DNA from: UBA4744 sp963707435
GTDB taxonomy: Bacteria > Actinomycetota > Acidimicrobiia > Spongiisociales > UBA4744
Assembly: GCA_963707435.1 (NCBI GenBank)
Contig: CAVPPF010000001.1
Span: 1 to 64,000 of the forward strand
DNA length: 64,000 bases
Reading direction: 5' to 3'
Every line of letters starts with the position of its first letter. Positions within the stretch are counted from its first letter, which is position 1. Under the pieces are notes generated by a model. It did no database searches. It saw nothing but the letters and a program-made list of their open reading frames with translations, and was not told the origin of the DNA. Positions 15,572 to 24,461 of this stretch are shown here, piece by piece. A program made the translations under genes and the position numbers.

Positions 15572-16278
15572 CCTTTGCGTGGGCAACCGGATCGCATCGC
15601 GGTCGTATCCGCGACAACAACGAAGACGCGGTGTACCCGAAGAATGCAGGCAAGACCGAGGGCCGCCTCGTGGTGGCCGTTGCCGACGGGATGGGCGGCC
15701 ATGTGGGAGGCGAGATTGCCAGCCGCATTGCCATCGAGGCAATCGCCAAGAACGAAGAGGGTGCAATCGCCCGCCGCGTTTCAACCGCCAATGAACTTAT
15801 CCTGGCGGAGGTACAAGCCAATCCAGAGCTACGGGGAATGGGAACGACGCTGACGGCGGCCGAACTCAACCCGGACCGTTCCCTCGTCATTGCGCATGTC
15901 GGGGACAGCCGCGCCTACCTGCTGCGAAGCGGGATCCTTGAACAGCTGACGAGTGACCACACGGTGGTAGCTGAGTATCTCCGGGCGGGCAGCATTCGGC
16001 CCGAGGACGTTGCCACGCATCCCCAGCGAAGCATGCTCACGCGGGCGCTCGGTCTCTACTCGCACATCGAGGTCGACGTGGTCGAGACCCGGACCCGCCA
16101 GAGCGACCGGTTGATGATCTGTTCGGACGGGTTGACCAACATGATCGACCACGAAAGGCTGGCCGGGGTCCTCGGCCTGGGTACCCCTGAAGAAGCCGTG
16201 TGGACACTGATCGAGGCCGCCAACCAGGCCGGCGGACACGACAACATCACGGTGGCCATCGTTGATGTGGGTCCGTGA
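15568..16278 (+). CDS. pstP: PP2C-family Ser/Thr phosphatase (PstP type)
   Basis: 236 residues. Metal-binding PP2C motifs are all present: RIRDNNEDA, VADGMGGHVGGEIAS, GMGTTLT, HVGDSRAYLL, MICSDGLTNMI and GGHDNITV. It reverses phosphorylation by PknB. Mycobacterial PstP has a C-terminal transmembrane helix and extracellular tail of over 200 residues; this protein ends right after the catalytic domain, so it is a soluble version. Translationally coupled to fhaB (ATGA) and to the downstream rodA gene (GTGA). Confidence 0.9.
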   Translation: MTFAWATGSHRGRIRDNNEDAVYPKNAGKTEGRLVVAVADGMGGHVGGEIASRIAIEAIAKNEEGAIARRVSTANELILAEVQANPELRGMGTTLTAAELNPDRSLVIAHVGDSRAYLLRSGILEQLTSDHTVVAEYLRAGSIRPEDVATHPQRSMLTRALGLYSHIEVDVVETRTRQSDRLMICSDGLTNMIDHERLAGVLGLGTPEEAVWTLIEAANQAGGHDNITVAIVDVGP

Positions 16279-17570
16279 CCAGAAACGCTGAAGCTGCGCT
16301 TCTCGTCGGCGCGGCGGCCGTCGCTGCTTTCGGTGTAGCCCTCGTCAATCTCGCCAGGGGCGCCGGCCTCGATGCACAGGTTGCGCTCACCTTCATCGTG
16401 ATGCTTGCTTCCTTTGGTGGCTTTCACCTCGCCATCCGCCATTGGTCGTCCGAGGCCAGCCCGTATCTGTTGCCGCTGGCAGCCATCCTCACCGCCATCG
16501 GGTTCGTCGAGGTCTACCGGATAGACCCGGGACTTGCCTCGCTGCAGCGATGGTGGCTCCTCATCGCAACCCTGCTGGCCGTGTTACTCCTCATGGCAGT
16601 CCGCAACACCGGGCTGGCTCCGCTTCGCCGGTACCGGTACGTGTTTCTCTTCTCAGGATTGCTGCTCCTCCTGCTTCCGCTGCTTCCGACCGACTGGTCC
16701 CTCCCGTTGCGAGGCTTCGAGCAGAACGGTTCACGGCTGTGGATTCGATTCGAGGCCGGGCCGCTCCGGTTGCAGTTCCAGCCCGGCGAGATTGCCAAGC
16801 TGGTCCTTGCCACATTCCTGGCCTCGTACCTCAGCGAGCGGCAGGCGGTGCTCGGCGTTCAAGTTCGCCCGCTGGGCCGCTACCGGCTCCCCGAGTTGCG
16901 CCAGCTAACCCCGCTGGTCATCGCCTGGGCGGCCAGTTTTGTCGTACTCATCTACCAGCGCGACCTCGGGGCATCCCTGCTCCTCTTCGCACTGTTCATC
17001 GCGATGCTCTACGCATCAACCGGGAGGGCCGTGTATCTGACCAGCGGGGGTCTCCTCTTCGCTGCCGGAGGCCTCGCCGCCTGGTTTTCGTTCTCCCACG
17101 TTCAGCGGCGAGTCAGCGCCTGGCTAGATCCGTTCGCCGACTTCGAAGACACCGGGTACCAGATCGCCCAGAGCCTGTTTGCTTTCGGGAGCGGAAGCTT
17201 GTCGGGATCCGGACTGGGGCTGGGCGCCCCGGATCGCATCCCCAACGCTGCAACGGATTTCATCTTCGCTGCGGTCGGGGAAGAACTCGGGCTGGCGGGC
17301 AGCGTCGCGGTGATTGCTACCTATGCGTTGCTCGTTGCGGTCGGGTTCGGGGTTTCTCTCCGATCCCGGGATACGTTTCGCAAGCTCCTGGCCGGCGGAC
17401 TGGCTTTCGTTCTCGGGCTGCAAACGTTCTTGATCATCGGCGGGGTCACGCGTCTCCTCCCGCTCACCGGCATCACCCTGCCGTTCATGTCCTACGGCGG
17501 ATCCTCGCTGGTGGCCAACTTCTTGTTGCTGGCCCTGCTGGCCAGGATTTCCCATGAGGAACGAGCATGA
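16275..17570 (+). CDS. rodA: FtsW/RodA/SpoVE-family SEDS peptidoglycan polymerase
   Basis: 431 residues, about ten to twelve transmembrane segments. SEDS marks: FQPGEIAKLVLATFLASYLS, QRDLGASLLLFALFIAMLYA (with the conserved Asp of the polymerase), DTGYQIAQSLFAFGSGSLSG, ATDFIFAAVGEELGLAGSVA and LPLTGITLPFMSYGGSSLVA. It polymerises lipid II into glycan strands with its partner class B PBP, the next gene. GTG 16275 overlaps the phosphatase stop. Whether it serves elongation (RodA) or division cannot be told from sequence alone; the operon position equals mycobacterial rodA. Confidence 0.9.
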   Translation: MTRNAEAALLVGAAAVAAFGVALVNLARGAGLDAQVALTFIVMLASFGGFHLAIRHWSSEASPYLLPLAAILTAIGFVEVYRIDPGLASLQRWWLLIATLLAVLLLMAVRNTGLAPLRRYRYVFLFSGLLLLLLPLLPTDWSLPLRGFEQNGSRLWIRFEAGPLRLQFQPGEIAKLVLATFLASYLSERQAVLGVQVRPLGRYRLPELRQLTPLVIAWAASFVVLIYQRDLGASLLLFALFIAMLYASTGRAVYLTSGGLLFAAGGLAAWFSFSHVQRRVSAWLDPFADFEDTGYQIAQSLFAFGSGSLSGSGLGLGAPDRIPNAATDFIFAAVGEELGLAGSVAVIATYALLVAVGFGVSLRSRDTFRKLLAGGLAFVLGLQTFLIIGGVTRLLPLTGITLPFMSYGGSSLVANFLLLALLARISHEERA

Positions 17571-19027
17571 ACCAGCCCCTGCGACGACTCGCCGCCGCTC
17601 TCTTCGTAGCCTTCGCCGTGCTGATTCTCGACGTCACGTACCTGCAGGTCGTCGCAGGACCCCGCTATCGAGACGACGATCGGAATCCGCGCGTTATCGC
17701 CAGCCGGACGGGAAAAGAGCGGGGACTCATCCTCTCAGCCGACCAGCGGATCCTGGCGGAATCGCTGGCCGATCCTGCCGACCCGCAACGGTTCAGCCGC
17801 ATCTACCCAGAAGCCGAGCTGTACGCGCACCTGATCGGCTTTTCGTCGCTCAACTTCGGAGATGACGGTCTCGAACTCGTCTACGCGGACGACCTCCGGT
17901 CGAAACGCGACCTGACCGTATCCGACCTGTTGAGTGCACTCCTCGGAGGCGACCTGCGGCCGAAGAGCATCCAGCTGACCATCGACCACGGCCTCCAGGA
18001 GGTTGCGTACGAGGCCCTCGGAGATCAGCGAGGTTCGGTGGTGGCGATCAGGCCCGACACGGGCGAGATTCTGGCCATGGTTTCGCGTCCCTCGTTCGAC
18101 CCCAACATTTTCCTGGGCGCGGACGCGATCCCCGCGCGGGACCAACTGCTGGCCGACCCCTCCGAACCGCTGGCCAACCGGTCGACCAATCGCAGCTATC
18201 CGCCGGGGTCGACGTTCAAAGTCGTGGTTGCCGGAGCCGCGATCGAAACGGGGACTGCCGGACCGGAAACCTTGCTCCCGGATCCGATTGAGCTGGAACT
18301 CCCGGGCACGGTGGAAGTCATCCGCAACTTCGATCGACAAACCTGTGGCGATGGGACAGAGGTGAGCCTGCAGACTGCATTCCGCCGGTCGTGCAACACG
18401 GTGTTTGGAGAACTTGGATTGCTGCTGGGCGCCGAAGCTCTCACCACGGAAGCCGAAGCGTTCGGATTCAACCAGGACACGCCGTTCGAGATCCCGGTGC
18501 TCAGTTCCTTCTTCCCGCAACCGTCGGCGTTCTCCAATGACCTGCCGGCGCTGGCGCAGAGCGCGATCGGGCAGCGGGATGTGCAAGCCACACCTCTCCA
18601 GATGGCCCTCGTCGCTTCGGCCATCGCCAACAACGGCATCACGATGGAGCCGAGGCTGGTCTCCCGTCTCTTCGACGCCGACGGTGCTGTGCTCACGGAA
18701 TACGAACCGGCGCTGCTTCAACGAGCCGTGTCACCGTCTACAGCCGACATCATCTCGGGCTTGATGGAACGCGTGGTTGCGTCCGGGACGGGAACCAGGG
18801 CGACCGTCCCCGGCGTTCGTGTAGCGGGAAAGACCGGGACCGCCGAAACCGGGATCGGTCCTCCCCACGTGTGGTTCATCGGATTTGCGCCGGTTGAACA
18901 ACCAACCATCGCGCTGGCCGTCCTTGTCGAATCAGGAGGAGAAGCGGGCGAGAACGCCACGGGCGGATCGGTGGCCGCGCCCATTGCCCAAGAGATTCTT
19001 GCCTACTGGGTTCAAACGAATGGATAA
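17567..19027 (+). CDS. pbpA: Class B penicillin-binding protein (PbpA type)
   Basis: 486 residues. N-terminal membrane anchor (LAAALFVAFAVLILDVTYLQ), a dimerisation domain, then a transpeptidase domain with the three active-site motifs: STFK near residue 214, SCN near 275 and KTGT near 421. It cross-links peptidoglycan as partner of the SEDS protein. The pattern RSYPPGSTFKVVVAGAAIE is typical. Overlaps the rodA stop by 4 bases; the pknB gene starts just after or within its end. Confidence 0.93.
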   Translation: MNQPLRRLAAALFVAFAVLILDVTYLQVVAGPRYRDDDRNPRVIASRTGKERGLILSADQRILAESLADPADPQRFSRIYPEAELYAHLIGFSSLNFGDDGLELVYADDLRSKRDLTVSDLLSALLGGDLRPKSIQLTIDHGLQEVAYEALGDQRGSVVAIRPDTGEILAMVSRPSFDPNIFLGADAIPARDQLLADPSEPLANRSTNRSYPPGSTFKVVVAGAAIETGTAGPETLLPDPIELELPGTVEVIRNFDRQTCGDGTEVSLQTAFRRSCNTVFGELGLLLGAEALTTEAEAFGFNQDTPFEIPVLSSFFPQPSAFSNDLPALAQSAIGQRDVQATPLQMALVASAIANNGITMEPRLVSRLFDADGAVLTEYEPALLQRAVSPSTADIISGLMERVVASGTGTRATVPGVRVAGKTGTAETGIGPPHVWFIGFAPVEQPTIALAVLVESGGEAGENATGGSVAAPIAQEILAYWVQTNG

Positions 19028-19049
19028 ACCCCCCCTACAATCCCAGCGG

Positions 19050-20969
19050 ATGGAACCTTCCCGTACGCTTGCCGACCGCTACGAACTGCTCGGGCACATC
19101 GCCCGCGGCGGTATGGCCGACGTGTACGAGGCTCGCGACACGCTGCTGGGCCGCCGGGTAGCGGTCAAGGTCCTCCACTCTCAATTCAGTTCCGACGAAG
19201 CCTTCGTGAAGCGCTTCCGGCGGGAGGCGCAGGCTGCGGCGAACCTGAGCCACCCCAACATCGTCGGCATCTACGACTGGGGTCAGGAAGGATCGACCTA
19301 CTTCATCGTTATGGAGTTGATCGAGGGCAGATCCCTGCGGGACGTGCTCCGTGCCGAGGGCCCCCTGCTCCCGCGCCGCGCGGTCGAAATCAGCGCGGAG
19401 GTGGCGGCCGCGCTCAGCGTCGCCCACCGTTCTGGCCTCATCCACCGGGATATCAAACCCGGCAATATGCTCCTGGCGGCGGATGGAACGGTGAAGGTCA
19501 CCGACTTCGGCATCGCCCGGGCATGGGACGATTCGTCCGAACTGACCAAGACCGGGGCCGTCATCGGCACGGCCACCTACTTCAGCCCGGAACAAGCCCA
19601 GGGGTCACCCGCTGATGAGCGCTCGGATATCTACGCCCTCGGGGTGGTCATGTACGAGATGCTCGCCGGACGGCCCCCCTTCTCGGGCGATAGTCCGGTC
19701 GCCGTGGCCTATCAACACGTTTCTTCGTTGGCGGCTCAACCGTCGCTCGACAACCCGGATATCCCGCCCGAACTCGACGCCATCGTCATGCGGGCTCTCG
19801 ACAAGAACCCCGACGCTCGCTATCAGACCGCCGACGATCTGCGTCAGGCGCTGCTCCTCTTCCTGCGCGGCGAGACGCCTCCCGCCGCGGTCCCCTCTGC
19901 CGAGGCCCCGACCCGCTTGATCCCGGCAGCGCCGGTCCCGCCCGCCACCTCTACACCCGACGAGATCTACCGTCAGATGGCCCCCGCTGAGCCCAACAGC
20001 AGCCAGCTTCCCTTCATCATCACCACGTTTGCGCTGGTGGTAGCCCTGGCGGTCGGCATCTTCCTGCTGCTCAGGGCTCTGGCACCTGGAACACCCGATC
20101 AGAACCTCATTGCCATACCCAATGTGGCGGGAATGACACAGGCCGAGGCTCTGCTCGAGCTCCAGCAACTGGGCTTCAACGTGATACCCGAACCCAACGC
20201 CAGCGAAACCGTCGAGGAGGGCCGCGTCATCGGAACGAAGCCCGCCGCGGGAGAAGAGGCCGAGGACGGAGCGTTCATCATCGTCTACGTGTCGATCGGG
20301 GCGGAAGCCTTCCCGGTTCCTCCCGTGGTCGGACAGGACCTGGTCAGGGCTACCGACCTCATCGAGAAGGCGGGGCTCGTCCTGGGCACGGTTGAACAGA
20401 TACCCGACGACGAAATCCCCGCCGGGCAAGTGATCTCTCAGGACCCGCCCGCCGGCGAGGACGCTGCTCCCGGCACCGCGGTCAACCTGGTGGTCTCTAC
20501 CGGTCTCGAAGAGTTTCCGATTCCCGGCGACCTGATCGGCCGTTCGGAGGGCGATGTTGGATTCATCCTCGGGAATCTCGGTCTCACCGTCGTCTTCGAC
20601 ACGGAGTTCTCATCAGACATCCTCAAGGGATTCGTCGTGAGAACGGATCCGACGGGCGGGACCACGGTCATGAAGGGTGACCGGATCACGGTGTACGTCT
20701 CGGACGGTCCGGAACCCGTTGAGGTCCCCAATCTCTTGGGGTCGACGGAAGATCAGGCGCGGTCTGCGGTCCAGGCGTTGGGCCTCGTGCTCAGGGTCAC
20801 GGCAACCACGATCGAAGTTTCACCCGATCAGGACGGACTGGTTGCCCAGCAAGTCCCCGCCGCCGGATCGGAAGCTGAACCTGGTAGCACGGTCACGGTT
20901 ACGCTCGGCAGGGCACCGGCAACTACCACCACCACACAGGCAACCACCACCACGACCGCCGCCCCCTAG
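19050..20969 (+). CDS. pknB: PASTA-type Ser/Thr protein kinase PknB
   Basis: 639 residues. Hanks-type kinase domain (about 10-275): glycine loop HIARGGMADVYEARD, VAVKVL (ATP Lys), LIHRDIKPGNML (catalytic Asp) and VTDFGIARA. A juxtamembrane region rich in Pro leads to one transmembrane helix at about 318-341. Four extracellular PASTA repeats follow (starting near IPNVAGMTQAE, VPPVVGQDLVRA, IPGDLIGRSEGD and VPNLLGSTEDQA), then a Thr-rich tail. PASTA domains sense muropeptides or lipid II. The third repeat begins IPGDL rather than IP-VVG. ATG 19020 is an alternative start overlapping pbpA. Confidence 0.94.
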   Translation: MEPSRTLADRYELLGHIARGGMADVYEARDTLLGRRVAVKVLHSQFSSDEAFVKRFRREAQAAANLSHPNIVGIYDWGQEGSTYFIVMELIEGRSLRDVLRAEGPLLPRRAVEISAEVAAALSVAHRSGLIHRDIKPGNMLLAADGTVKVTDFGIARAWDDSSELTKTGAVIGTATYFSPEQAQGSPADERSDIYALGVVMYEMLAGRPPFSGDSPVAVAYQHVSSLAAQPSLDNPDIPPELDAIVMRALDKNPDARYQTADDLRQALLLFLRGETPPAAVPSAEAPTRLIPAAPVPPATSTPDEIYRQMAPAEPNSSQLPFIITTFALVVALAVGIFLLLRALAPGTPDQNLIAIPNVAGMTQAEALLELQQLGFNVIPEPNASETVEEGRVIGTKPAAGEEAEDGAFIIVYVSIGAEAFPVPPVVGQDLVRATDLIEKAGLVLGTVEQIPDDEIPAGQVISQDPPAGEDAAPGTAVNLVVSTGLEEFPIPGDLIGRSEGDVGFILGNLGLTVVFDTEFSSDILKGFVVRTDPTGGTTVMKGDRITVYVSDGPEPVEVPNLLGSTEDQARSAVQALGLVLRVTATTIEVSPDQDGLVAQQVPAAGSEAEPGSTVTVTLGRAPATTTTTQATTTTTAAP

Positions 20970-20973
20970 GAAC

Positions 20974-21813
20974 GTGGCCGTCCCGGACCACGAGCGAAGG
21001 GGCCGGGCGCTGCTCGAGTGGTACGCAGACAACCGGCGGGACCTTCCCTGGCGAGCAAGCACCGATCCGTGGCCGGTGCTGATCAGTGAAGTGATGCTTC
21101 AACAGACCCAGACGAGTCGGGTTGTCCCCTACTTCGAGCGCTTCATGGCCAGGTTCCCGTCCCCGCGTGCTTTGGCCGAAGCCCCGGCGGCGACGGTCCT
21201 CGCCGAGTGGTCGGGCCTGGGCTACAACCGGCGAGCCCTGCGCCTGCAGGAAGCGGCCCGGCGCATCACCGCCGAAGGATGGCCGACGGATGCCCTGGGC
21301 CTGCAAACCCTGCCCGGAATCGGCCCGTACACTGCGTCCGCGGTTGCGTGCTTCGCTTTTGGCGAACAGCTACCCACCGCCGACACCAACGTGCGGCGCG
21401 TGGTGAGCCGCTGGCACGGACGCTCTCTGAGCGGACGCTCCCTGACCGAAGTGGCGGAGAGAGAACTCCCGCAGGGTCGAGCAGCAGATTGGAATCAGGC
21501 CGTCATGGACCTCGGGGCCGGACTGTGCCGACCGGTTGAACCCCTGTGCGGTGATTGTCCGGTCGTTCGATGGTGCACCGGACCCGGGACCTACGTGGCG
21601 CCACGTCCCCAGGGCCGTTTTCAAGGCTCAAGCCGGGAAACCCGGGGAGCGATCATTCGCCACCTCGTCCAGCACGGTGCGGCGACCTTGAACAGGTTGT
21701 CCACCCAAACCGGTCTGGATCGGCAACGCCTGAGCACCGCCCTCGAGGCGCTGCGGGAAGAAGGGATGATCGAGCAAAGCGGGTCCGGAGCCTACCGGCT
21801 GCCGCGTTCCTGA
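20974..21813 (+). CDS. mutY: A/G-specific adenine glycosylase MutY with winged-helix C-terminus
   Basis: 279 residues from GTG 20974. Helix-hairpin-helix DNA glycosylase: catalytic Glu in ISEVMLQQTQTSRV, HhH LQTLPGIGPYTASAVAC with catalytic Asp in TADTNVRRV, and a [4Fe-4S] cluster motif C-x6-C-x2-C-x5-C in LCRPVEPLCGDCPVVRWC. It removes adenine opposite 8-oxoguanine. The usual C-terminal NUDIX-like 8-oxoG recognition domain is absent; instead residues ~215-279 look like a small winged helix (RGAIIRHLVQHGAATLNRLS, LSTALEALREEGMIEQSG). It begins four bases after pknB and is probably co-transcribed. Confidence 0.85.
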   Translation: MAVPDHERRGRALLEWYADNRRDLPWRASTDPWPVLISEVMLQQTQTSRVVPYFERFMARFPSPRALAEAPAATVLAEWSGLGYNRRALRLQEAARRITAEGWPTDALGLQTLPGIGPYTASAVACFAFGEQLPTADTNVRRVVSRWHGRSLSGRSLTEVAERELPQGRAADWNQAVMDLGAGLCRPVEPLCGDCPVVRWCTGPGTYVAPRPQGRFQGSSRETRGAIIRHLVQHGAATLNRLSTQTGLDRQRLSTALEALREEGMIEQSGSGAYRLPRS

Positions 21814-22374
21814 CTATCCGGCAAGGAAGTTGGCGAGCAGCGCTTTTCCCTTCACGGTGAGGATGCTCTCGGGGTGGAACTGCACACCCGCCACCGGATG
21901 CTCACGGTGGCGCACGCCCTGCACAACCCCCTCCTCACTCCACGCGCATTCCTCCAGCACCTCGGGCACCCGGGAGGCCGCCAGGGAGTGATAGCGGGTT
22001 GCCGTGAACGGGTTGCCGAGCCCCGCAAACACGCCCAGTCCATCATGGGTGATCTCCGACGTCTTGCCATGCCGGATCTCCGGGGCACGGTCGACGGCTC
22101 CCCCGTAGGCGACCACGATCGCCTGATGGCCGAGACACACGCCCAGCGTGGGGACGGTTGGCCCGAGCTCCATGATGTACTCGATGGAGTATCCGGCATC
22201 TTCCGGCCGGCCGGGCCCTGGAGAGATGACCAGGCGATCGGGTTTGAGCAGCCTGGCTTCGGCAGGGGAAAGCGCATCGTTGCGCACCACGAGCGGTTCC
22301 GCTCCCAACTCGCCGAGGTACTGGACGAGGTTGAAGGTGAAGGAGTCGTAATTGTCGAGAACGAGGACTCTCAT
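21814..22374 (-). CDS. pabA: Glutamine amidotransferase of anthranilate/aminodeoxychorismate synthase
   Basis: 186 residues, class I glutamine amidotransferase: VLDNYDSFTFNLVQYLGELG, VISPGPGRPEDAG, nucleophile in LGVCLGHQAIV, and the His-Glu pair in VAGVQFHPESIL. It supplies ammonia to a chorismate-using partner for folate (PabA) or tryptophan (TrpG); sequence alone does not separate these and no partner is adjacent. In actinobacteria this gene sits in the same place, between pknB and crgA, and is annotated trpG. Convergent with mutY with its stop directly at the mutY stop. Confidence 0.9.
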   Translation of the reverse strand: MRVLVLDNYDSFTFNLVQYLGELGAEPLVVRNDALSPAEARLLKPDRLVISPGPGRPEDAGYSIEYIMELGPTVPTLGVCLGHQAIVVAYGGAVDRAPEIRHGKTSEITHDGLGVFAGLGNPFTATRYHSLAASRVPEVLEECAWSEEGVVQGVRHREHPVAGVQFHPESILTVKGKALLANFLAG

Positions 22375-22437
22375 GGGCCGGTGAGCCTACCTGCTTCGAG
22401 ACTGACAGGTCCACCCGGGTGGACTACGCTTGCCGCC

Positions 22438-22779
22438 ATGCCGAAATCCAAGGTTCGCAAGAAGAAGAAGGGCCGGCCGGGACGTCCTACTCCCCCGAAG
22501 ACGGCCGCGTCCAAGGTCAAGGGCGAGTCCCCGATGTGGTACGTCGTGACGATGTTCGGGTTGATGGCCCTCGGAGTCATTCTGGTGGTCATGAACTACG
22601 TGATCACCGATGTATTCGGTGGTTGGGGACTGTGGGTGGGCCTGCTCGGCATCGCCGTCGGGTTCCTGATGACCACCAACTACCGTCTGGAGCTCACTCC
22701 CGCAAGAACGAATTACACCTATGTAGTTTTCCCCAGAACCGTCAACAGGCTGTGGATCAGCTTCCCGCTTGCCACGTGA
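22438..22779 (+). CDS. crgA: Cell division protein CrgA
   Basis: 113 residues. Basic N-terminus (PKSKVRKKKKGRPGRPTPP), then two transmembrane helices (WYVVTMFGLMALGVILVVMN and WGLWVGLLGIAVGFLMTTNY), the CrgA layout. CrgA interacts with FtsZ, PbpA and FtsQ at the septum. Most CrgA proteins end shortly after the second helix; here 25-30 residues follow (LTPARTNYTYVVFPRTVNRL), and their codons overlap the 3' end of the opposing small gene by 23 bases. This may be a lost stop codon. Confidence 0.88.
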   Translation: MPKSKVRKKKKGRPGRPTPPKTAASKVKGESPMWYVVTMFGLMALGVILVVMNYVITDVFGGWGLWVGLLGIAVGFLMTTNYRLELTPARTNYTYVVFPRTVNRLWISFPLAT

Positions 22780-23002
22780 GGGTCATCTCGTCGCGGCAGT
22801 GTTTGGGCGCCTCCGTCTCGGTGGTCGAGGCGGCAGTGACGATCAGTTCCGTACCACAGGTCGAACACCGGTAGTGCCGCTCCACCTCGATGATCTCGTC
22901 CGGATCCACCTCCGGGGGCGGTGTCGCGAGCATGACGATCACCTTCCTGGTCACCCAGAGAATCAGCACCCCGATCGCAATCGCTATGAGTATGTCTCCC
23001 AC
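22757..23002 (-). CDS. Small membrane protein with zinc-ribbon-like Cys motif
   Basis: 81 residues from GTG 23002. One transmembrane helix (ILIAIAIGVLILWVTRKVIV) then a cytosolic-looking tail with HYRCSTCGTELIVTAAST and KHCRDEMTLTW, a Cys-x2-Cys plus His-Cys set that could hold a metal. No named family. Codon use and the GC-rich wobble pattern support it. Its end overlaps the crgA 3' extension on the other strand. Longer frames upstream enter the thiolase gene. Confidence 0.6.
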   Translation of the reverse strand: MGDILIAIAIGVLILWVTRKVIVMLATPPPEVDPDEIIEVERHYRCSTCGTELIVTAASTTETEAPKHCRDEMTLTWQAGS

Positions 23003-23034
23003 GGCTCGCAGCGTACCCGGAACGGGTGCTTTGC

Positions 23035-24207
23035 TCAGATCCTTTCGATGATCAGAGCGTTGGCCATACCGCCGCCTTCGCACATGGCCTGGAGTCCGTA
23101 CCGGCCGCCGGTGCGCTCGAGTTCGTGAACCAGGGTCGTGAGGAGTTTGGCCCCGCTGCACCCGAGCGGGTGCCCGAGGGCGATCGCTCCCCCGTTGACA
23201 TTCGTGCGCTCCATGAGGCCGGTCCCGTCACCGGGCATTTCCCGTTTCCAGGCAGCAACGACCGACGAGAAGGCTTCGTTGATCTCAAAGAGATCGATGT
23301 CTTCGATCGACAGTCCCGCCCGTTCCAGCACCTTGTGAGTCGCCGGAATGGGACCGGTGAGCATCATCACAGGGTCGACCCCTGCCAGCGCGAAACTCAC
23401 AAACCGGGCGCGGGGTCGCAGACCGAGGTCGTGAGCCTTCTCCTCACTCATGATCAAAACGGCAGCCGACCCGTCGGAGATCTGCGATGAGTTCCCGGCG
23501 GTGATCACTCCGTCCGTCTTGAACGCGGGTTTGAGCGACGTCAGTTTCTCCAGCGACGTCTCCCAGCGGATGCCCTCGTCGACAGTCATCAGTTCGTCTT
23601 TTCCGTCCACGGTGACCGGGACGGGGACGATCTGGCTTTCGAACCGGCCTTCCTCGGTTGCGCGGGCAGCCCGGTGATGGGATTCGAGCGACAGAAGATC
23701 GAGTTCCTCACGGCCGATGCCCCACTTCTCGGCAACCATCTCGGCGCTGACTCCTTGCGGGACGAGCGCATGGTCGTACCGCTCCAGCATCTTCGGACCG
23801 AACGGAACGCCTGGTCCCTGCTGGGCGGTGACCAGCATCGGCACCCTCGTCATCGACTCCACGCCGGCGGCGATGGCGACGTCGTAGACACCCGCCATCA
23901 CGCCTTGCGCTGCGAAGTGCGCCGCCTGTTGACTCGAGCCACACTGACGATCGATTGTCATCCCCGGGACTTCCTCCGGAAACCCGGCAGCCAGAGCGGC
24001 ATTGCGCCCGATGTTGACACCCTGTTCTCCCGTTTGGGAAACACACCCCATGATTACGTCGTCGATCAGGCCGGGATCGAGCCCGTTCCTCTCGACCAGG
24101 GATGCAAGTGTGTGCGCCGCCAGGTCCGTGGCGTGCCAGTCCTTCAGCTTGCCGTTGCGCTTGCCGGTAGGTGTCCGGACGGCGTCAACGATCACGGCGG
24201 TCTGCAT
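23035..24207 (-). CDS. Acetyl-CoA acetyltransferase (thiolase)
   Basis: 390 residues. Thiolase II family: nucleophile Cys in DRQCGSSQQAAHFAAQGVMA, C-terminal NVNGGAIALGHPLGCSGAKL with the catalytic His, and the last Cys in CEGGGMANALIIER. It condenses or cleaves acetyl-CoA/3-ketoacyl-CoA in fatty acid or polyhydroxyalkanoate metabolism. MQTAVIVDAVRTPTGKRNGK is the standard start, so ATG 24207 is chosen over a frame 16 codons longer. Length normal. Monocistronic. Confidence 0.92.
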   Translation of the reverse strand: MQTAVIVDAVRTPTGKRNGKLKDWHATDLAAHTLASLVERNGLDPGLIDDVIMGCVSQTGEQGVNIGRNAALAAGFPEEVPGMTIDRQCGSSQQAAHFAAQGVMAGVYDVAIAAGVESMTRVPMLVTAQQGPGVPFGPKMLERYDHALVPQGVSAEMVAEKWGIGREELDLLSLESHHRAARATEEGRFESQIVPVPVTVDGKDELMTVDEGIRWETSLEKLTSLKPAFKTDGVITAGNSSQISDGSAAVLIMSEEKAHDLGLRPRARFVSFALAGVDPVMMLTGPIPATHKVLERAGLSIEDIDLFEINEAFSSVVAAWKREMPGDGTGLMERTNVNGGAIALGHPLGCSGAKLLTTLVHELERTGGRYGLQAMCEGGGMANALIIERI

Positions 24208-24276
24208 GGTTGCTCCTTGTGAGGTCCAGGCCAATGGTAGGGGTCGCACAAGCAAGCCGACGCCCTGACGGGCGGG

Positions 24277-24352
24277 TGGTGGAGATGATCGGACTTGAAC
24301 CGACGACCCCCTGCTTGCAAAGCAGGTGCTCTTCCAACTGAGCTACATCCCC
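24277..24352 (-). tRNA. tRNA-Ala (anticodon UGC), CCA encoded
   Basis: Acceptor GGGGATG/CATCTCC contains the G3-U70 wobble pair, the identity element of tRNA-Ala. Anticodon stem CCTGC/GCAGG with TGC anticodon, T arm with GGTTCAAGTCC, discriminator A and encoded CCA. Same strand as the thiolase gene, upstream of it. Confidence 0.96.
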
Positions 24353-24461
24353 GTGTGGACTTTCATCATATCCAGGAGCGATGCAGACGGTTGGTCGCCT
24401 CCCGTCCAGGTCCGGGTCCAGGCGAGCAGGTCACTCCGGCAAGGCGCACCCGACATGCCTG

